From assembly GCA_016650435.1 (NCBI GenBank), contig JAENVT010000307.1:1-7283 (forward strand): a stretch of 7,283 nucleotides of DNA, written 5' to 3'. Both the position numbers and the translations under genes were made by a program. This document shows, one piece after another, positions 1 to 6,359 of this stretch. Each line of letters opens with the position of its first letter. Position 1 is the stretch's first letter. The stretch is from Ilumatobacteraceae bacterium (GTDB taxonomy: Bacteria > Actinomycetota > Acidimicrobiia > Acidimicrobiales > Ilumatobacteraceae). Under the pieces are notes generated by a model, which saw nothing but the letters and a program-made list of their open reading frames with translations, did not search any database and was not told where the DNA came from.

Positions 1-84
1 GTGCTGCGCGCCGCTGGCATCGAATTGCTCCGCGATTTCGGCGAGCCGCTGCGCGAAACGGTGCAGGCGCTCTCGCAGCGGTAG
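1..84 (+). CDS. C-terminal fragment of an unidentified protein (5' end outside window)
   Basis: The first reading frame is open from base 1 to a TAG at 82-84 and encodes 27 residues. Codons end mostly in G or C, and the peptide is a plausible amphipathic helix (it contains IELLRDFGEPLRETVQALSQ), so this is probably the true tail of an upstream gene. The second frame is also open here, but it would give an implausible Cys/Arg/Ser-rich peptide. I do not recognise the family; the fragment is too short. It ends ten bases before the first possible start of the glutamine-synthetase-like gene, so the two are probably co-transcribed and perhaps translationally coupled. Its identity could reveal the pathway of that ligase. 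Confidence 0.55.
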   Translation: MLRAAGIELLRDFGEPLRETVQALSQR

Positions 85-94
85 ACCAGGGGCA

Positions 95-1426
95 TTGCTA
101 GCGTCGCTGCCGATGGGCAACCGACGTGTTCGAGTGATGTGGGCCGATCTCAACGGCTTGTCGCACGGGCGGTACGTGCCGCGGTCGCGACTGCACGAGC
201 ATGGTCATCACGCGGTCACGACTCTGACGATGGGGATCGATGGTGACATCCTTCCGGTTGCGGGCTATGGCCCCGACGTGGGATATGCAGATCTCTCCAC
301 CGTCCCGTTGGTGGAGTCCGCTCGACCCGGCTGGGAGGTCGAGACCGACGTTGCGATCGCCGATCTGTTCTACAACGACCAGCCCCTGGCGCTGTGCCCG
401 CGTGCCGCGCTGAAGCGCGCTGTTGATGCGTGGGCGTCGCTCGGCTACGAACCTCATCTCGGATTCGAGATGGAGTTCTACGTCATGCAGCCCGACTCCG
501 ATGCTCCCGGTGGCTTCGGTCCACTGCACGTCCCATCACATCGCGTGTACGGCGTCGGAATGGGCGGAGACAACACCGGCCTCATGTTCGACCTGTACGA
601 CGCTGCCGAAAAATGCGAACTCGACCTCGAGGGAATCATGGGCGAGTTTCATCCGGGTCAGATGGAGCTCAACATGAAATACGGTCCAGCGCTCGACGCC
701 GCCGACCGGGCGTTCATCTGCAAGGAGATGACACGCGAGTTGGCCGCACGCAAGGGCTACTGGATCACGTACATGGGTCGACCGATGGCCCATCTCGTCG
801 GTAGCGGTCTGCACGTCAATCTCTCGTTGACGCCGGTCAACGGGGGAGCGAACGCGTTCGACGATCCAAAGGGCGATCACGGGTTGTCATCACTCGCTCG
901 CCAGTGCATCGGCGGCCTCATTGCCCATCACGAGGCCATGGCGGCGATGTCGGCGCCACTGGTCAACAGCTACAAGCGCCTGATCCCCGGAATCATCGCC
1001 GGCTACTGGGCCAATTGGGGCCTCGACAACCGCATCAGCACCTATCGCATTCCAGCCGAGCGCGGGCCGGCAACACGCATCGAGAATCGCATGCCCTGCG
1101 GCAGCGCCAACCCTTACCTCGCCGCGGCCGTGATGCTCAACGCCGCATTGCTGGGAGTGGTGGACGGCAGCGACTGTGGCGACCCTCAAATCGGCGATGG
1201 CGATGCCAGGCCGAACACGGACCGGCACACTCCCCACGATCTGGGCGCGGCACTGGCCGCGCTCGAGGCCGACACTGTGTTGTGCCAGGCCATGGGACTC
1301 GACCTCGTGAAGGCGTTTCTCGAAATCCGCAAGGACGAGTTGGCCAAGTGGCAGGCAGCGGACGGAACCTGGGACGTGAGGTCGATCTCACGGTGGGAGC
1401 TCGAGCACTACCTGCCCTACTTCTAG
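95..1426 (+). CDS. Glutamine synthetase-family ligase, probable gamma-glutamyl-amine (non-ammonium) ligase
   Basis: ATP-dependent ligase of the glutamine synthetase fold (443 residues from TTG 95), expected to join the gamma-carboxyl of glutamate to an amine in the cytoplasm. Residues 1-110 are the beta-grasp domain (VMWADLNG near 14-21). The catalytic domain shows E125/E127 in GFEMEF, E184 and E191 in GEFHPGQME, H240 in GSGLHVN, R295 in NSYKR, R313, and E330/R332 in RIENRMP. These match the E. coli GlnA metal, ATP and glutamate residues. Aligned without gaps from R321 to R339 of E. coli GlnA, the ammonium-site Glu327 falls on Ile301, and no NLYxLPPE adenylylation site is visible. Both argue against a housekeeping GlnA and for a PuuA/GlnA3/GlnA4/GmaS-like role with unknown amine. 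Start is uncertain: AGGGG (88-92) lies too close to TTG 95, and ATG 113 (437 residues) is an alternative without a Shine-Dalgarno. It follows the upstream fragment by ten bases. Confidence 0.9.
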   Translation: MLASLPMGNRRVRVMWADLNGLSHGRYVPRSRLHEHGHHAVTTLTMGIDGDILPVAGYGPDVGYADLSTVPLVESARPGWEVETDVAIADLFYNDQPLALCPRAALKRAVDAWASLGYEPHLGFEMEFYVMQPDSDAPGGFGPLHVPSHRVYGVGMGGDNTGLMFDLYDAAEKCELDLEGIMGEFHPGQMELNMKYGPALDAADRAFICKEMTRELAARKGYWITYMGRPMAHLVGSGLHVNLSLTPVNGGANAFDDPKGDHGLSSLARQCIGGLIAHHEAMAAMSAPLVNSYKRLIPGIIAGYWANWGLDNRISTYRIPAERGPATRIENRMPCGSANPYLAAAVMLNAALLGVVDGSDCGDPQIGDGDARPNTDRHTPHDLGAALAALEADTVLCQAMGLDLVKAFLEIRKDELAKWQAADGTWDVRSISRWELEHYLPYF

Positions 1427-1440
1427 CTCGGTTGTCTTAT

Positions 1441-1564
1441 CGCCGGACCTCTGTGTGAGCGATCAAAGCGTCCGCGTCTTTGTCCGCTCGCTCAGATCCC
1501 GGACCGGCAGATCTTTCTCGTGACCACCAAAACGTGCAGTCGGTCTTGCGCTCACACACCGGCG
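1441..1564. repeat. Interrupted long-range inverted repeat in intergenic region
   Basis: The left arm is CGCCGG (1441-1446), a five-base interruption, then TGTGTGAGCG (1452-1461). The right arm, CGCTCACACACCGGCG (1549-1564), is the exact reverse complement of the two left blocks joined, so all 16 bases match. The arms enclose about 87 bases with no coding potential on the plus strand. Inside, a second CGCTCA at 1489-1494 could also pair with TGAGCG (1456-1461), and GACCG (1502-1506) could pair with CGGTC (1541-1545). It lies between the ligase stop and the VOC gene start. It could be a folded 5' leader of the VOC mRNA, a 3' structure of the ligase mRNA, or a small MITE-like remnant. No T-tract follows, so a simple intrinsic terminator is unlikely. 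Confidence 0.5.
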
Positions 1565-1652
1565 GCGGGCAATCTGGGCGGGTGTGCGAACCAACAACCC
1601 GATCGAACCGGGCCGCGGACGTGACTCGGCAAGCCGGCTGACGCAGAGCGGG

Positions 1653-2375
1653 ATGACTTCGCAGCTCGTCGCCCTCTGCTTCGATGCGAACGATCCGCTC
1701 CGTCTGGCGCGCTTCTGGGCCGACGCGCTGCACTGGGAGATAGACGACGAGAGCCATGATGAGATCGGTCTGGTGCCGACCGATGACACCAGATTCCGGA
1801 TCCTGTTCCTGCCGGTCCCCGAAAAGAAGGCGAGCAAGAACCGTATCCATCTCGATCTGACGAGCATGTCCATCGATGACCAGAAGGAAACAGCCGAGAG
1901 GTTGATCGAGCTTGGCGCCCGCCATGTCGACATCGGTCAGGACCCAGCCGACAGTCATGTCGTGCTCGCCGACCCCGAAGGCAACGAGTTCTGCGTCATC
2001 GAGCCCGACAATTCCTTCCTCGCGGGCTGCGGACGTCTCGGTTCGATTACGTGCGACGGTTCGCCAGAGGTCGGGTACTTCTGGAGCGAAGCGCTCGGAT
2101 GGCCATTGGTCTGGGATCAGGACGAAGAAACTGCGATCCGCGCGCCGGACGGCACCGGTCCGTTCATCACCTGGGGTCCACCGATTCCCCCGAAGATCGC
2201 GAAGAACAGGCTTCATCTCGACATCGCTCCGCCCGACCACGGTGACCAGACTGCAGAGGTAAACCGTCTGGTCTCCCTTGGGGCGACCCGAATCGACATC
2301 GGCCAAGGCGACGTTGACTGGGTGGTGATGGCCGATCCCGACGGCAACGAGTTCGATGTGTTGAGCCCCCGATAG
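1653..2375 (+). CDS. Two-domain VOC / glyoxalase-like protein
   Basis: A 240-residue cytoplasmic protein made of two tandem VOC (vicinal oxygen chelate, glyoxalase/bleomycin-resistance type) domains, about residues 1-118 and 124-240. Each repeat has FWadALxW near its start (21-28 and 143-150), NR(I/L)HLD in the middle (63-68 and 185-190), GAxxxDIGQ (88-96 and 210-218) and DP(E/D)GNEF near its end (107-113 and 228-234). This pattern matches the Glyoxalase-like PF18029 type, common in high-GC actinobacteria and mostly uncharacterised. Family members bind metal or small ligands for isomerisation, dioxygenation or drug sequestration; substrate here is unknown. ATG 1653 is chosen because the domain begins at once (MTSQLVALCF). 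A GTG at 1584 would add 23 residues of low-complexity character. The Shine-Dalgarno is weak. It appears to be a single-gene unit and ends convergently with the methyltransferase. Confidence 0.85.
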   Translation: MTSQLVALCFDANDPLRLARFWADALHWEIDDESHDEIGLVPTDDTRFRILFLPVPEKKASKNRIHLDLTSMSIDDQKETAERLIELGARHVDIGQDPADSHVVLADPEGNEFCVIEPDNSFLAGCGRLGSITCDGSPEVGYFWSEALGWPLVWDQDEETAIRAPDGTGPFITWGPPIPPKIAKNRLHLDIAPPDHGDQTAEVNRLVSLGATRIDIGQGDVDWVVMADPDGNEFDVLSPR

Positions 2376-2456
2376 CCGGCCCGCGGACGCGTGCGGTTGA
2401 GAGACACAGCGCTTGGCAGGTGCCACTGACGATTCGAAAGGGACTCGGCCGCCCGG

Positions 2457-2476
2457 GATCGGCACCGTCACCGATC
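2457..2476. terminator. Possible bidirectional hairpin between convergent genes
   Basis: GATCGG (2457-2462) and CCGATC (2471-2476) form a perfect 6-bp stem with an 8-base loop. It lies 15 bases past the methyltransferase stop (minus strand) and about 80 bases past the VOC stop (plus strand). There is no T-run on either side, so if it terminates transcription it would be as a weak or non-canonical hairpin. The rest of the 115-base convergent gap (2376-2490) shows no better candidate. Confidence 0.25.
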
Positions 2477-2490
2477 GACGAATGTGACGC

Positions 2491-3315
2491 TCAGCCTCGC
2501 TTCACGGCTTGCAGGGTGTAGGAGCAGGCGAGTCGCCATGGGCGATCGGCGAGTTGCCACTCCCCGAGATCGACGTGTTCCATCTGGCCCGGTATGCCCT
2601 CCCACGGAATGCTCTGGTGTTCGACCAGTCCCGTCAGGTGCATGCCCGCGTCGAGCAGCGCGGTCACGATCTCTCCGAGCCCGTGGTTCCAGCTGTGCGT
2701 GATGTTCTGCGTGAACTCAGCCTCCGTCGACACGTACGTTCCGGGATCGTCGTCGACGATCGGTTCCGGTCGCTCGAAGTACGGATACCCGATCACGAGG
2801 TCGTCGGTGCGAAGCTCGTCGATCGCCCACATCATCGGGTGGCCTTCGCGGATGAACAGCCTTCCGCCGGGGCGAAGCAGCCCGGCCACGACGGCAGCCC
2901 ACGGCTTGATCTCGGGCAACCAGCACAACGCGCCAACACCTGTGTACACCAGATCGAAACTTTCAGCGGGGAGCGCGCTCAACGCGTCGTAGACGTTGGC
3001 CTCCACGAAGTCGGCCGGAGTGCCAGACCTTGCCGAGAGACGCTTGGCCTCGGCGACCGACGCGCCGGAGAAGTCGAGCCCTGTCATGATTGCGCCGAGG
3101 CGAGCGAGTGAGATCGTGTCAGTGCCGATGTGGCACTGCAGATGAACACCTCGCAATCCGCGTACGTCACCTAACAGCGGAACGTCGAACCTGACGACCT
3201 CGCTGAGGAAGTGTGGATCGGCGATGAACGCCTCGACGGCGTAGTCGGGGGACGCAGCGTGCGCGGGTGCTCGATCGTCCCAGCTCGCTCGGTTCAGATC
3301 GATGTAGCCGGCCAT
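2491..3315 (-). CDS. Class I SAM-dependent methyltransferase
   Basis: A 274-residue cytoplasmic enzyme predicted to transfer a methyl group from S-adenosylmethionine to an unidentified acceptor. The Rossmann fold is clear. The SAM-binding strand-loop is at 56-74 (GVHLQCHIGTDTISLARLG), the acidic ribose-binding residue D81 is in GLDFSG, and a second acidic site is near D110 (ANVYD). Strand 4 is FDLVYTGVGALCWL from about 120, followed by LLRPGGRLFI at 146-155. The Cys-His in motif I (C61, H62) is typical of the LQCHxGxD(T/S) subgroup of Methyltransf_11/25-like proteins. The C-terminal ~100 residues (Trp- and His-rich, with GEIVTALLDAGM) form the cap and substrate side. ATG 3315 is clear; it begins 16 bases after the ferritin-like stop, with only a weak AAAG-type Shine-Dalgarno, so it is probably translated from the same mRNA. 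No residue identifies the acceptor. Confidence 0.9.
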   Translation of the reverse strand: MAGYIDLNRASWDDRAPAHAASPDYAVEAFIADPHFLSEVVRFDVPLLGDVRGLRGVHLQCHIGTDTISLARLGAIMTGLDFSGASVAEAKRLSARSGTPADFVEANVYDALSALPAESFDLVYTGVGALCWLPEIKPWAAVVAGLLRPGGRLFIREGHPMMWAIDELRTDDLVIGYPYFERPEPIVDDDPGTYVSTEAEFTQNITHSWNHGLGEIVTALLDAGMHLTGLVEHQSIPWEGIPGQMEHVDLGEWQLADRPWRLACSYTLQAVKRG

Positions 3316-3331
3316 GCGGATTTCTTTGGAT

Positions 3332-4126
3332 TCAGTACGCGCCGACCGTCACGAGATTTCCGGCGCGCTGGGCCTCGGCCATCGCCGCGATCTGATCGAT
3401 CTCTTCGGACTGGAAGCCAGCCATTTCGCGGAACTTTCGGGCGAGCCGGATCGACGCGTCGCGGCCTTCGCCGCGCGAACCGCGGAAGTTGAACAGACTG
3501 TCGACGGTTCGTTGGAACTCCAACGCTCGGGTCTGGCGGTCCTTGTCGTCCTTGGTCAGCTCGCGCAGCCACGTACTGCCCATCTTCACGTGGGTCACCT
3601 CGTCGGCCAGCATCCAGTCCTCGCAGAAGTACAACACCGGATCGTTCATCTCGGCGGCGAAGTCGCGCATGGTTGTGAAGACGTCGATGGCAAGGCCTTC
3701 GAGGGCGCGGTTGACGCCGGCGAGCCGGAAGACAGGATCCGCGTGGCAGGCCGCTTCGAACAATGTCACGGCCTCGCTGTACTCGCCGATCTCGGTGCCC
3801 ATGTGCTCGCCGAGGCGCAAGCTGATCTCGACATGTCGTGCCTCGTCCCAGCACTGCCGGGCCATGTCGAGCTTCATCTGCAGCGGCGTTTCTTCGATGG
3901 TGTAATCGAATGCGGTGCGACCGGCGCCTTCGAGCGCCTGGATCTCGCCGACGAAGATGCCGTGCATCTGACGTCGGGCTCGGTCGAAAGACTCGGCCGC
4001 CTCCGGATCCATCCGCCGATCCTGGCCCTGATCGTTGGGCCTCTCGTCGGCGAAGCGCTCCTCGGTTGTGATGCGATTGAAGCGGCTGTCGCGCTGCAAG
4101 GCCGTCGGTGGTAGCTGCGTGCGCAT
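3332..4126 (-). CDS. Ferritin-like (DUF455-type) putative diiron protein
   Basis: From ATG 4126 this is a 264-residue, mainly helical protein. It carries two ExxH motifs (E95-A-R-H98 and E176-V-T-H179) plus E61 or E66 on a first helix and E143 on a third. This is the ligand set of a ferritin-like four-helix diiron site. The order, with GEIQALEG, CWDEARH, LEGLAID and ADEVTHVKMGSTWL, resembles DUF455 proteins, whose biochemical function is unassigned. Possible roles are an oxygen-dependent oxidase/hydroxylase or an iron-handling protein. The C-terminal ~70 residues are charged and helical. The open frame continues upstream to 4258, but those 44 residues are Pro/Arg/Ala-rich and overlap the divergent gene, so ATG 4126 is preferred. 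It has no Shine-Dalgarno; a TACGCT box six bases upstream suggests leaderless translation. It is first gene of an operon with the methyltransferase. Confidence 0.85.
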   Translation of the reverse strand: MRTQLPPTALQRDSRFNRITTEERFADERPNDQGQDRRMDPEAAESFDRARRQMHGIFVGEIQALEGAGRTAFDYTIEETPLQMKLDMARQCWDEARHVEISLRLGEHMGTEIGEYSEAVTLFEAACHADPVFRLAGVNRALEGLAIDVFTTMRDFAAEMNDPVLYFCEDWMLADEVTHVKMGSTWLRELTKDDKDRQTRALEFQRTVDSLFNFRGSRGEGRDASIRLARKFREMAGFQSEEIDQIAAMAEAQRAGNLVTVGAY

Positions 4127-4132
4127 GGCAAA

Positions 4133-4138
4133 AGCGTA
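4133..4138 (-). promoter_or_regulatory. Candidate -10 box for a leaderless ferritin-like mRNA
   Basis: On the minus strand TACGCT fits the TAnnnT -10 consensus. It ends six bases before the ATG at 4126, which would place the transcription start at or next to the A of the start codon. No Shine-Dalgarno precedes this ATG, as expected for a leaderless mRNA, a common arrangement in actinobacteria. A -35 element is poor (CCAACA-like at best). Confidence 0.4.
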
Positions 4139-4164
4139 GACGAGTGCGGGGAGGGCTGTTGGAG

Positions 4165-4176
4165 GCGCGGCCGCGC
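4165..4176. promoter_or_regulatory. 12-bp perfect palindrome in divergent promoter region
   Basis: GCGCGGCCGCGC is a perfect 12-bp palindrome in the ~53-base space between the divergently read ferritin-like and glycosyltransferase genes, just before the first ATG of the latter. It could be a repressor operator or a hairpin over the glycosyltransferase start region. In such GC-rich DNA a chance palindrome is quite possible. Confidence 0.25.
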
Positions 4177-4179
4177 GGC

Positions 4180-5256
4180 ATGATGGAGGCCGTGCGCGTG
4201 GCCTACACACTGGAACAATGCTGGCATCGGGTGCCCGGTGGCACGGGTGTCGCGGCAATGCGCGTCGCCGAGGCGATGGCTTCGGAGGCAGACGTCACCC
4301 TGCTCGGTGTGGCTGGCCGTCATGCCCACGTTCCGAGCGAACCATGGTCGCCGGCCATCCCCATTGCCCATCTGCCCGTTGGCGGGCCGTTGCTCTACGA
4401 CCTGTGGTTGCGTCGAAACTGGCCCAAGGTCGAGCGTGCCACCGGTCGCGTGGATGTTGCCCACGCAACGACACTGATCCCGTGTGCGACTGACGCCGCG
4501 ATGATCGTCACGGTGCACGATCTGGCATTTCTGCATGACCCATCGCAGTTCACTCGCCGCGGCAACAGCATCTTTCGGCGCAGCCTCGATCAGACGCGGC
4601 GCCGAGCAGATCTCGTGCTGTGCAGCAGCCAGGCAACGATGGACGACTGTGTCGCTGCCGGCCTGACGGCAGATCGGCTCAGGCTGGTCCCGTTGGGTGT
4701 CGATGTCGTCAAGGTCGATGCCGACGAAACGGCGCGCGTTGTTGCGTTGTACCGGCTGCCACAGCGCTACCTGCTCTTCGTCGGGACGCTCGAGCCGCGC
4801 AAGAACCTGCGCGGCCTCGCGGAGGCCGTCTCGCGCCTCGACGAGCCACTTCCGCTCGTCGTCGCCGGTGCCGAGGGATGGGGTGATGTCGACATTCCGG
4901 CAGGGGGCGACATCAGGTTCATCGGCTTCGTGCCCGCGGGCGACCTGGCCGGGCTCTATGCCGGCGCAGAGGTCTTCTGCTACCCCAGCGAGCGCGAGGG
5001 TTACGGCTTGCCGGTGCTGGAAGCCATGGCTCAGGGAACGCCGGTTGTCACCAGTCGTGGCACCGCGACCGAAGAGGCGGCGGGCGGCGCAGCGGTGCTC
5101 GTCGATCCGTTGGATCCGGACGACATCGCCCGAGGGATCACCGAAGCTGCCACACGCCGGGAGGCGCTTTCGGTCGCTGGTGTAGCGCGCGCCGATCAGG
5201 CCACCTGGCATGAGACCGCCCGACTGACCGCCGACGCCTACCGGGAGTTGTGCTGA
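4180..5256 (+). CDS. GT4-family glycosyltransferase (first of three)
   Basis: GT-B fold retaining glycosyltransferase of the GT4 (Glycos_transf_1) type, 358 residues from ATG 4180. It is expected to move a sugar from a nucleotide-sugar donor to a lipid-linked glycan at the cytoplasmic membrane face. The N-terminal domain has the Gly-rich acceptor loop PGGTGVAA (19-26) and VHDL (112-115). The C-terminal domain begins with VGTLEPRKNL (201-210). The donor-site EX7E motif is EGYGLPVLE (E273 and E281), followed by AMAQGTPVVTS. No signal peptide or membrane span is seen. The start is ambiguous: ATG 4180/4183 have GGAGG (4161-4165) too far upstream, GTG 4192 gives the natural start MRVAYTLEQ but has GGAGG (4185-4189) too close, and GTG 4198 has it at an ideal eight bases. 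The gene diverges from the ferritin-like gene and its TGA overlaps the next ATG. Donor and acceptor sugars cannot be read from sequence. Confidence 0.9.
   Translation: MMEAVRVAYTLEQCWHRVPGGTGVAAMRVAEAMASEADVTLLGVAGRHAHVPSEPWSPAIPIAHLPVGGPLLYDLWLRRNWPKVERATGRVDVAHATTLIPCATDAAMIVTVHDLAFLHDPSQFTRRGNSIFRRSLDQTRRRADLVLCSSQATMDDCVAAGLTADRLRLVPLGVDVVKVDADETARVVALYRLPQRYLLFVGTLEPRKNLRGLAEAVSRLDEPLPLVVAGAEGWGDVDIPAGGDIRFIGFVPAGDLAGLYAGAEVFCYPSEREGYGLPVLEAMAQGTPVVTSRGTATEEAAGGAAVLVDPLDPDDIARGITEAATRREALSVAGVARADQATWHETARLTADAYRELC
5243..5247 (+). promoter_or_regulatory. Shine-Dalgarno GGGAG for second glycosyltransferase
   Basis: GGGAG lies inside the end of the first glycosyltransferase gene, eight bases before ATG 5256. 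It decides this start over the in-frame TTG at 5250 and supports independent or re-initiated translation at the TGATG junction. Confidence 0.6.
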
Positions 5257-6359
5257 TGGCCGATCCGGCTATTGCCGTCAATCTGCTGTGGTGCGTCCCG
5301 GGTGATGTCGGGGGTTCGGAGGAATATCTCGTTCGACAACTGTTGGGGCTCGCCGAGGCCGAGACGCATCTGCGGCCGACGCTCTATGTCGTGGACGGTT
5401 TCGTCGAAGCACACCGCCGATTGACCGAGATCTTCCCAACGGTCGTCGCGTCGTTCAATGGCGCCTCGCGCGTGCGGCGTGTCGCCGGTGAAGCAACGTG
5501 GTTTCGTGGGCGCAGCAAGCGCGCCGACCTACGTCATCACGGCGGCGGCGCCGCTCCACTCGGAGCCGTTCGTCCGTATGTGTTGACGATTCACGATCTG
5601 CAGTACCGCACCTATCCGAGGTACTTCAGCCGAACCAAACGCGCCTACCTTGCAGCGACGATCGGCCGATCTGTACGGATGGCGCGGATTGTGGCTGTGC
5701 CGAGTCAATTCGTGCGCGAGTCGGTCGTCGACGCGTACGGCGTCGCACCCACCAAGGTCCGCGTCGTGCCCCATGGATTCGAACCCGATCTGTTGAAGGA
5801 CATCACGGCTGAGGACACGTTGCGGCAGCGCTATTCGTTGGGGGATGGGCGGGTGCTCGTCTACCCGGCGGTCACACATCCCCACAAGAACCACCAGTTC
5901 TTGATCGATCTACTGAAGGCGCGGTGGACTGACCCGGACCTGCGACTGGTGTTCACCGGCGGCAGCGGCGCTGCTGAACGATCGCTGGCCGGCGCGACGG
6001 ATCAGCGCATTCGGCGCGTCGGCAGGGTCTCGGCCGCGGATCGCAACGGTCTCCTGAAGATGGCAGAGGCAATGGTTTTCCCGAGTCAGTACGAAGGCTT
6101 CGGCGCGCCGTTGATCGAGGCGATGGCCCTCGGCTGTCCGGTCATTGCCAGCGACTCGACCTGCATCCCCACGGTCGTCGACGATGCCGGCCTTGTGCTG
6201 CCGCTGTCGATCGATGCGTGGGCTGGTGCCCTCGATCATGTGCGACAAAACCGCGCCACGCTGGTCGCCGCCGGGCTACGCCGCGCCGAAGCCTTCACCG
6301 CCAAGGCCTCGGGTGCAGCGTTGGCAGTCGTATACCGAGCCGCGTTGGAGCAATCGTGA
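5256..6359 (+). CDS. GT4-family glycosyltransferase (second of three)
   Basis: A 367-residue GT-B glycosyltransferase of the GT4 type, acting on a membrane-linked glycan in the cytoplasm by family knowledge. The N-terminal domain carries a glycine-rich loop in PGDVGGSEEY (15-24) and TIHDLQYRTYP (from 111). The C-terminal domain has AVTHPHKNH (205-213), a variant of the usual GxxxxxKN stretch. It then has FTGGSG and the donor-binding EX7E motif EGFGAPLIE (E280 and E288) followed by AMALGCPVIASDS. Layout and length match its upstream neighbour, but sequence similarity by eye is limited to motifs, so the pair is not a recent duplication. ATG 5256 is chosen: it shares its A with the upstream TGA (TGATG) and has GGGAG eight bases before it. 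Its own TGA overlaps the next GTG. Specificity unknown; mannosyl- or rhamnosyltransferase are common in this group. Confidence 0.9.
   Translation: MADPAIAVNLLWCVPGDVGGSEEYLVRQLLGLAEAETHLRPTLYVVDGFVEAHRRLTEIFPTVVASFNGASRVRRVAGEATWFRGRSKRADLRHHGGGAAPLGAVRPYVLTIHDLQYRTYPRYFSRTKRAYLAATIGRSVRMARIVAVPSQFVRESVVDAYGVAPTKVRVVPHGFEPDLLKDITAEDTLRQRYSLGDGRVLVYPAVTHPHKNHQFLIDLLKARWTDPDLRLVFTGGSGAAERSLAGATDQRIRRVGRVSAADRNGLLKMAEAMVFPSQYEGFGAPLIEAMALGCPVIASDSTCIPTVVDDAGLVLPLSIDAWAGALDHVRQNRATLVAAGLRRAEAFTAKASGAALAVVYRAALEQS

Noticed and set aside
2..94. Upstream extension of the ligase frame to the window start
   Set aside because: The frame is open but encodes a Cys/Arg/Ser-rich peptide with poor third-position bias; the overlapping frame ending at 84 looks coding instead.
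1427..1652. tRNA, small RNA gene or known riboswitch in the largest gap
   Set aside because: No cloverleaf, CCA end or recognisable riboswitch core is seen; only the interrupted inverted repeat stands out.
1437..2471. Long minus-strand open frame of 344 codons opposite the VOC gene
   Set aside because: It mirrors the VOC gene on the other strand, runs through its whole length, shows no recognisable domain, and the plus strand has clear duplicated VOC motifs. Long antisense frames are expected in GC-rich coding DNA.
2376..2490. Strong intrinsic terminator between the convergent genes
   Set aside because: Only a 6-bp hairpin without a T-tract is visible, so I list it as weak rather than as a confident terminator.
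3314..4114. Plus-strand open frame of 266 codons opposite the ferritin-like gene
   Set aside because: The ferritin-like frame carries the diagnostic ExxH motifs; the plus-strand product resembles nothing and is a shadow.
4108..4179. Longer glycosyltransferase start at GTG 4108
   Set aside because: It would overlap the 5' end of the divergent ferritin-like gene and adds a basic stretch not expected in front of the first beta strand.
4127..4258. 44-residue N-terminal extension of the ferritin-like protein
   Set aside because: It is Pro/Arg/Ala-rich, overlaps the divergent glycosyltransferase, and lies upstream of a good leaderless promoter candidate.
3874..5211. Minus-strand open frame of 445 codons opposite the first glycosyltransferase and part of the ferritin-like gene
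   Set aside because: It has Arg/His/Cys-rich, domain-free composition and conflicts with two well-supported genes.
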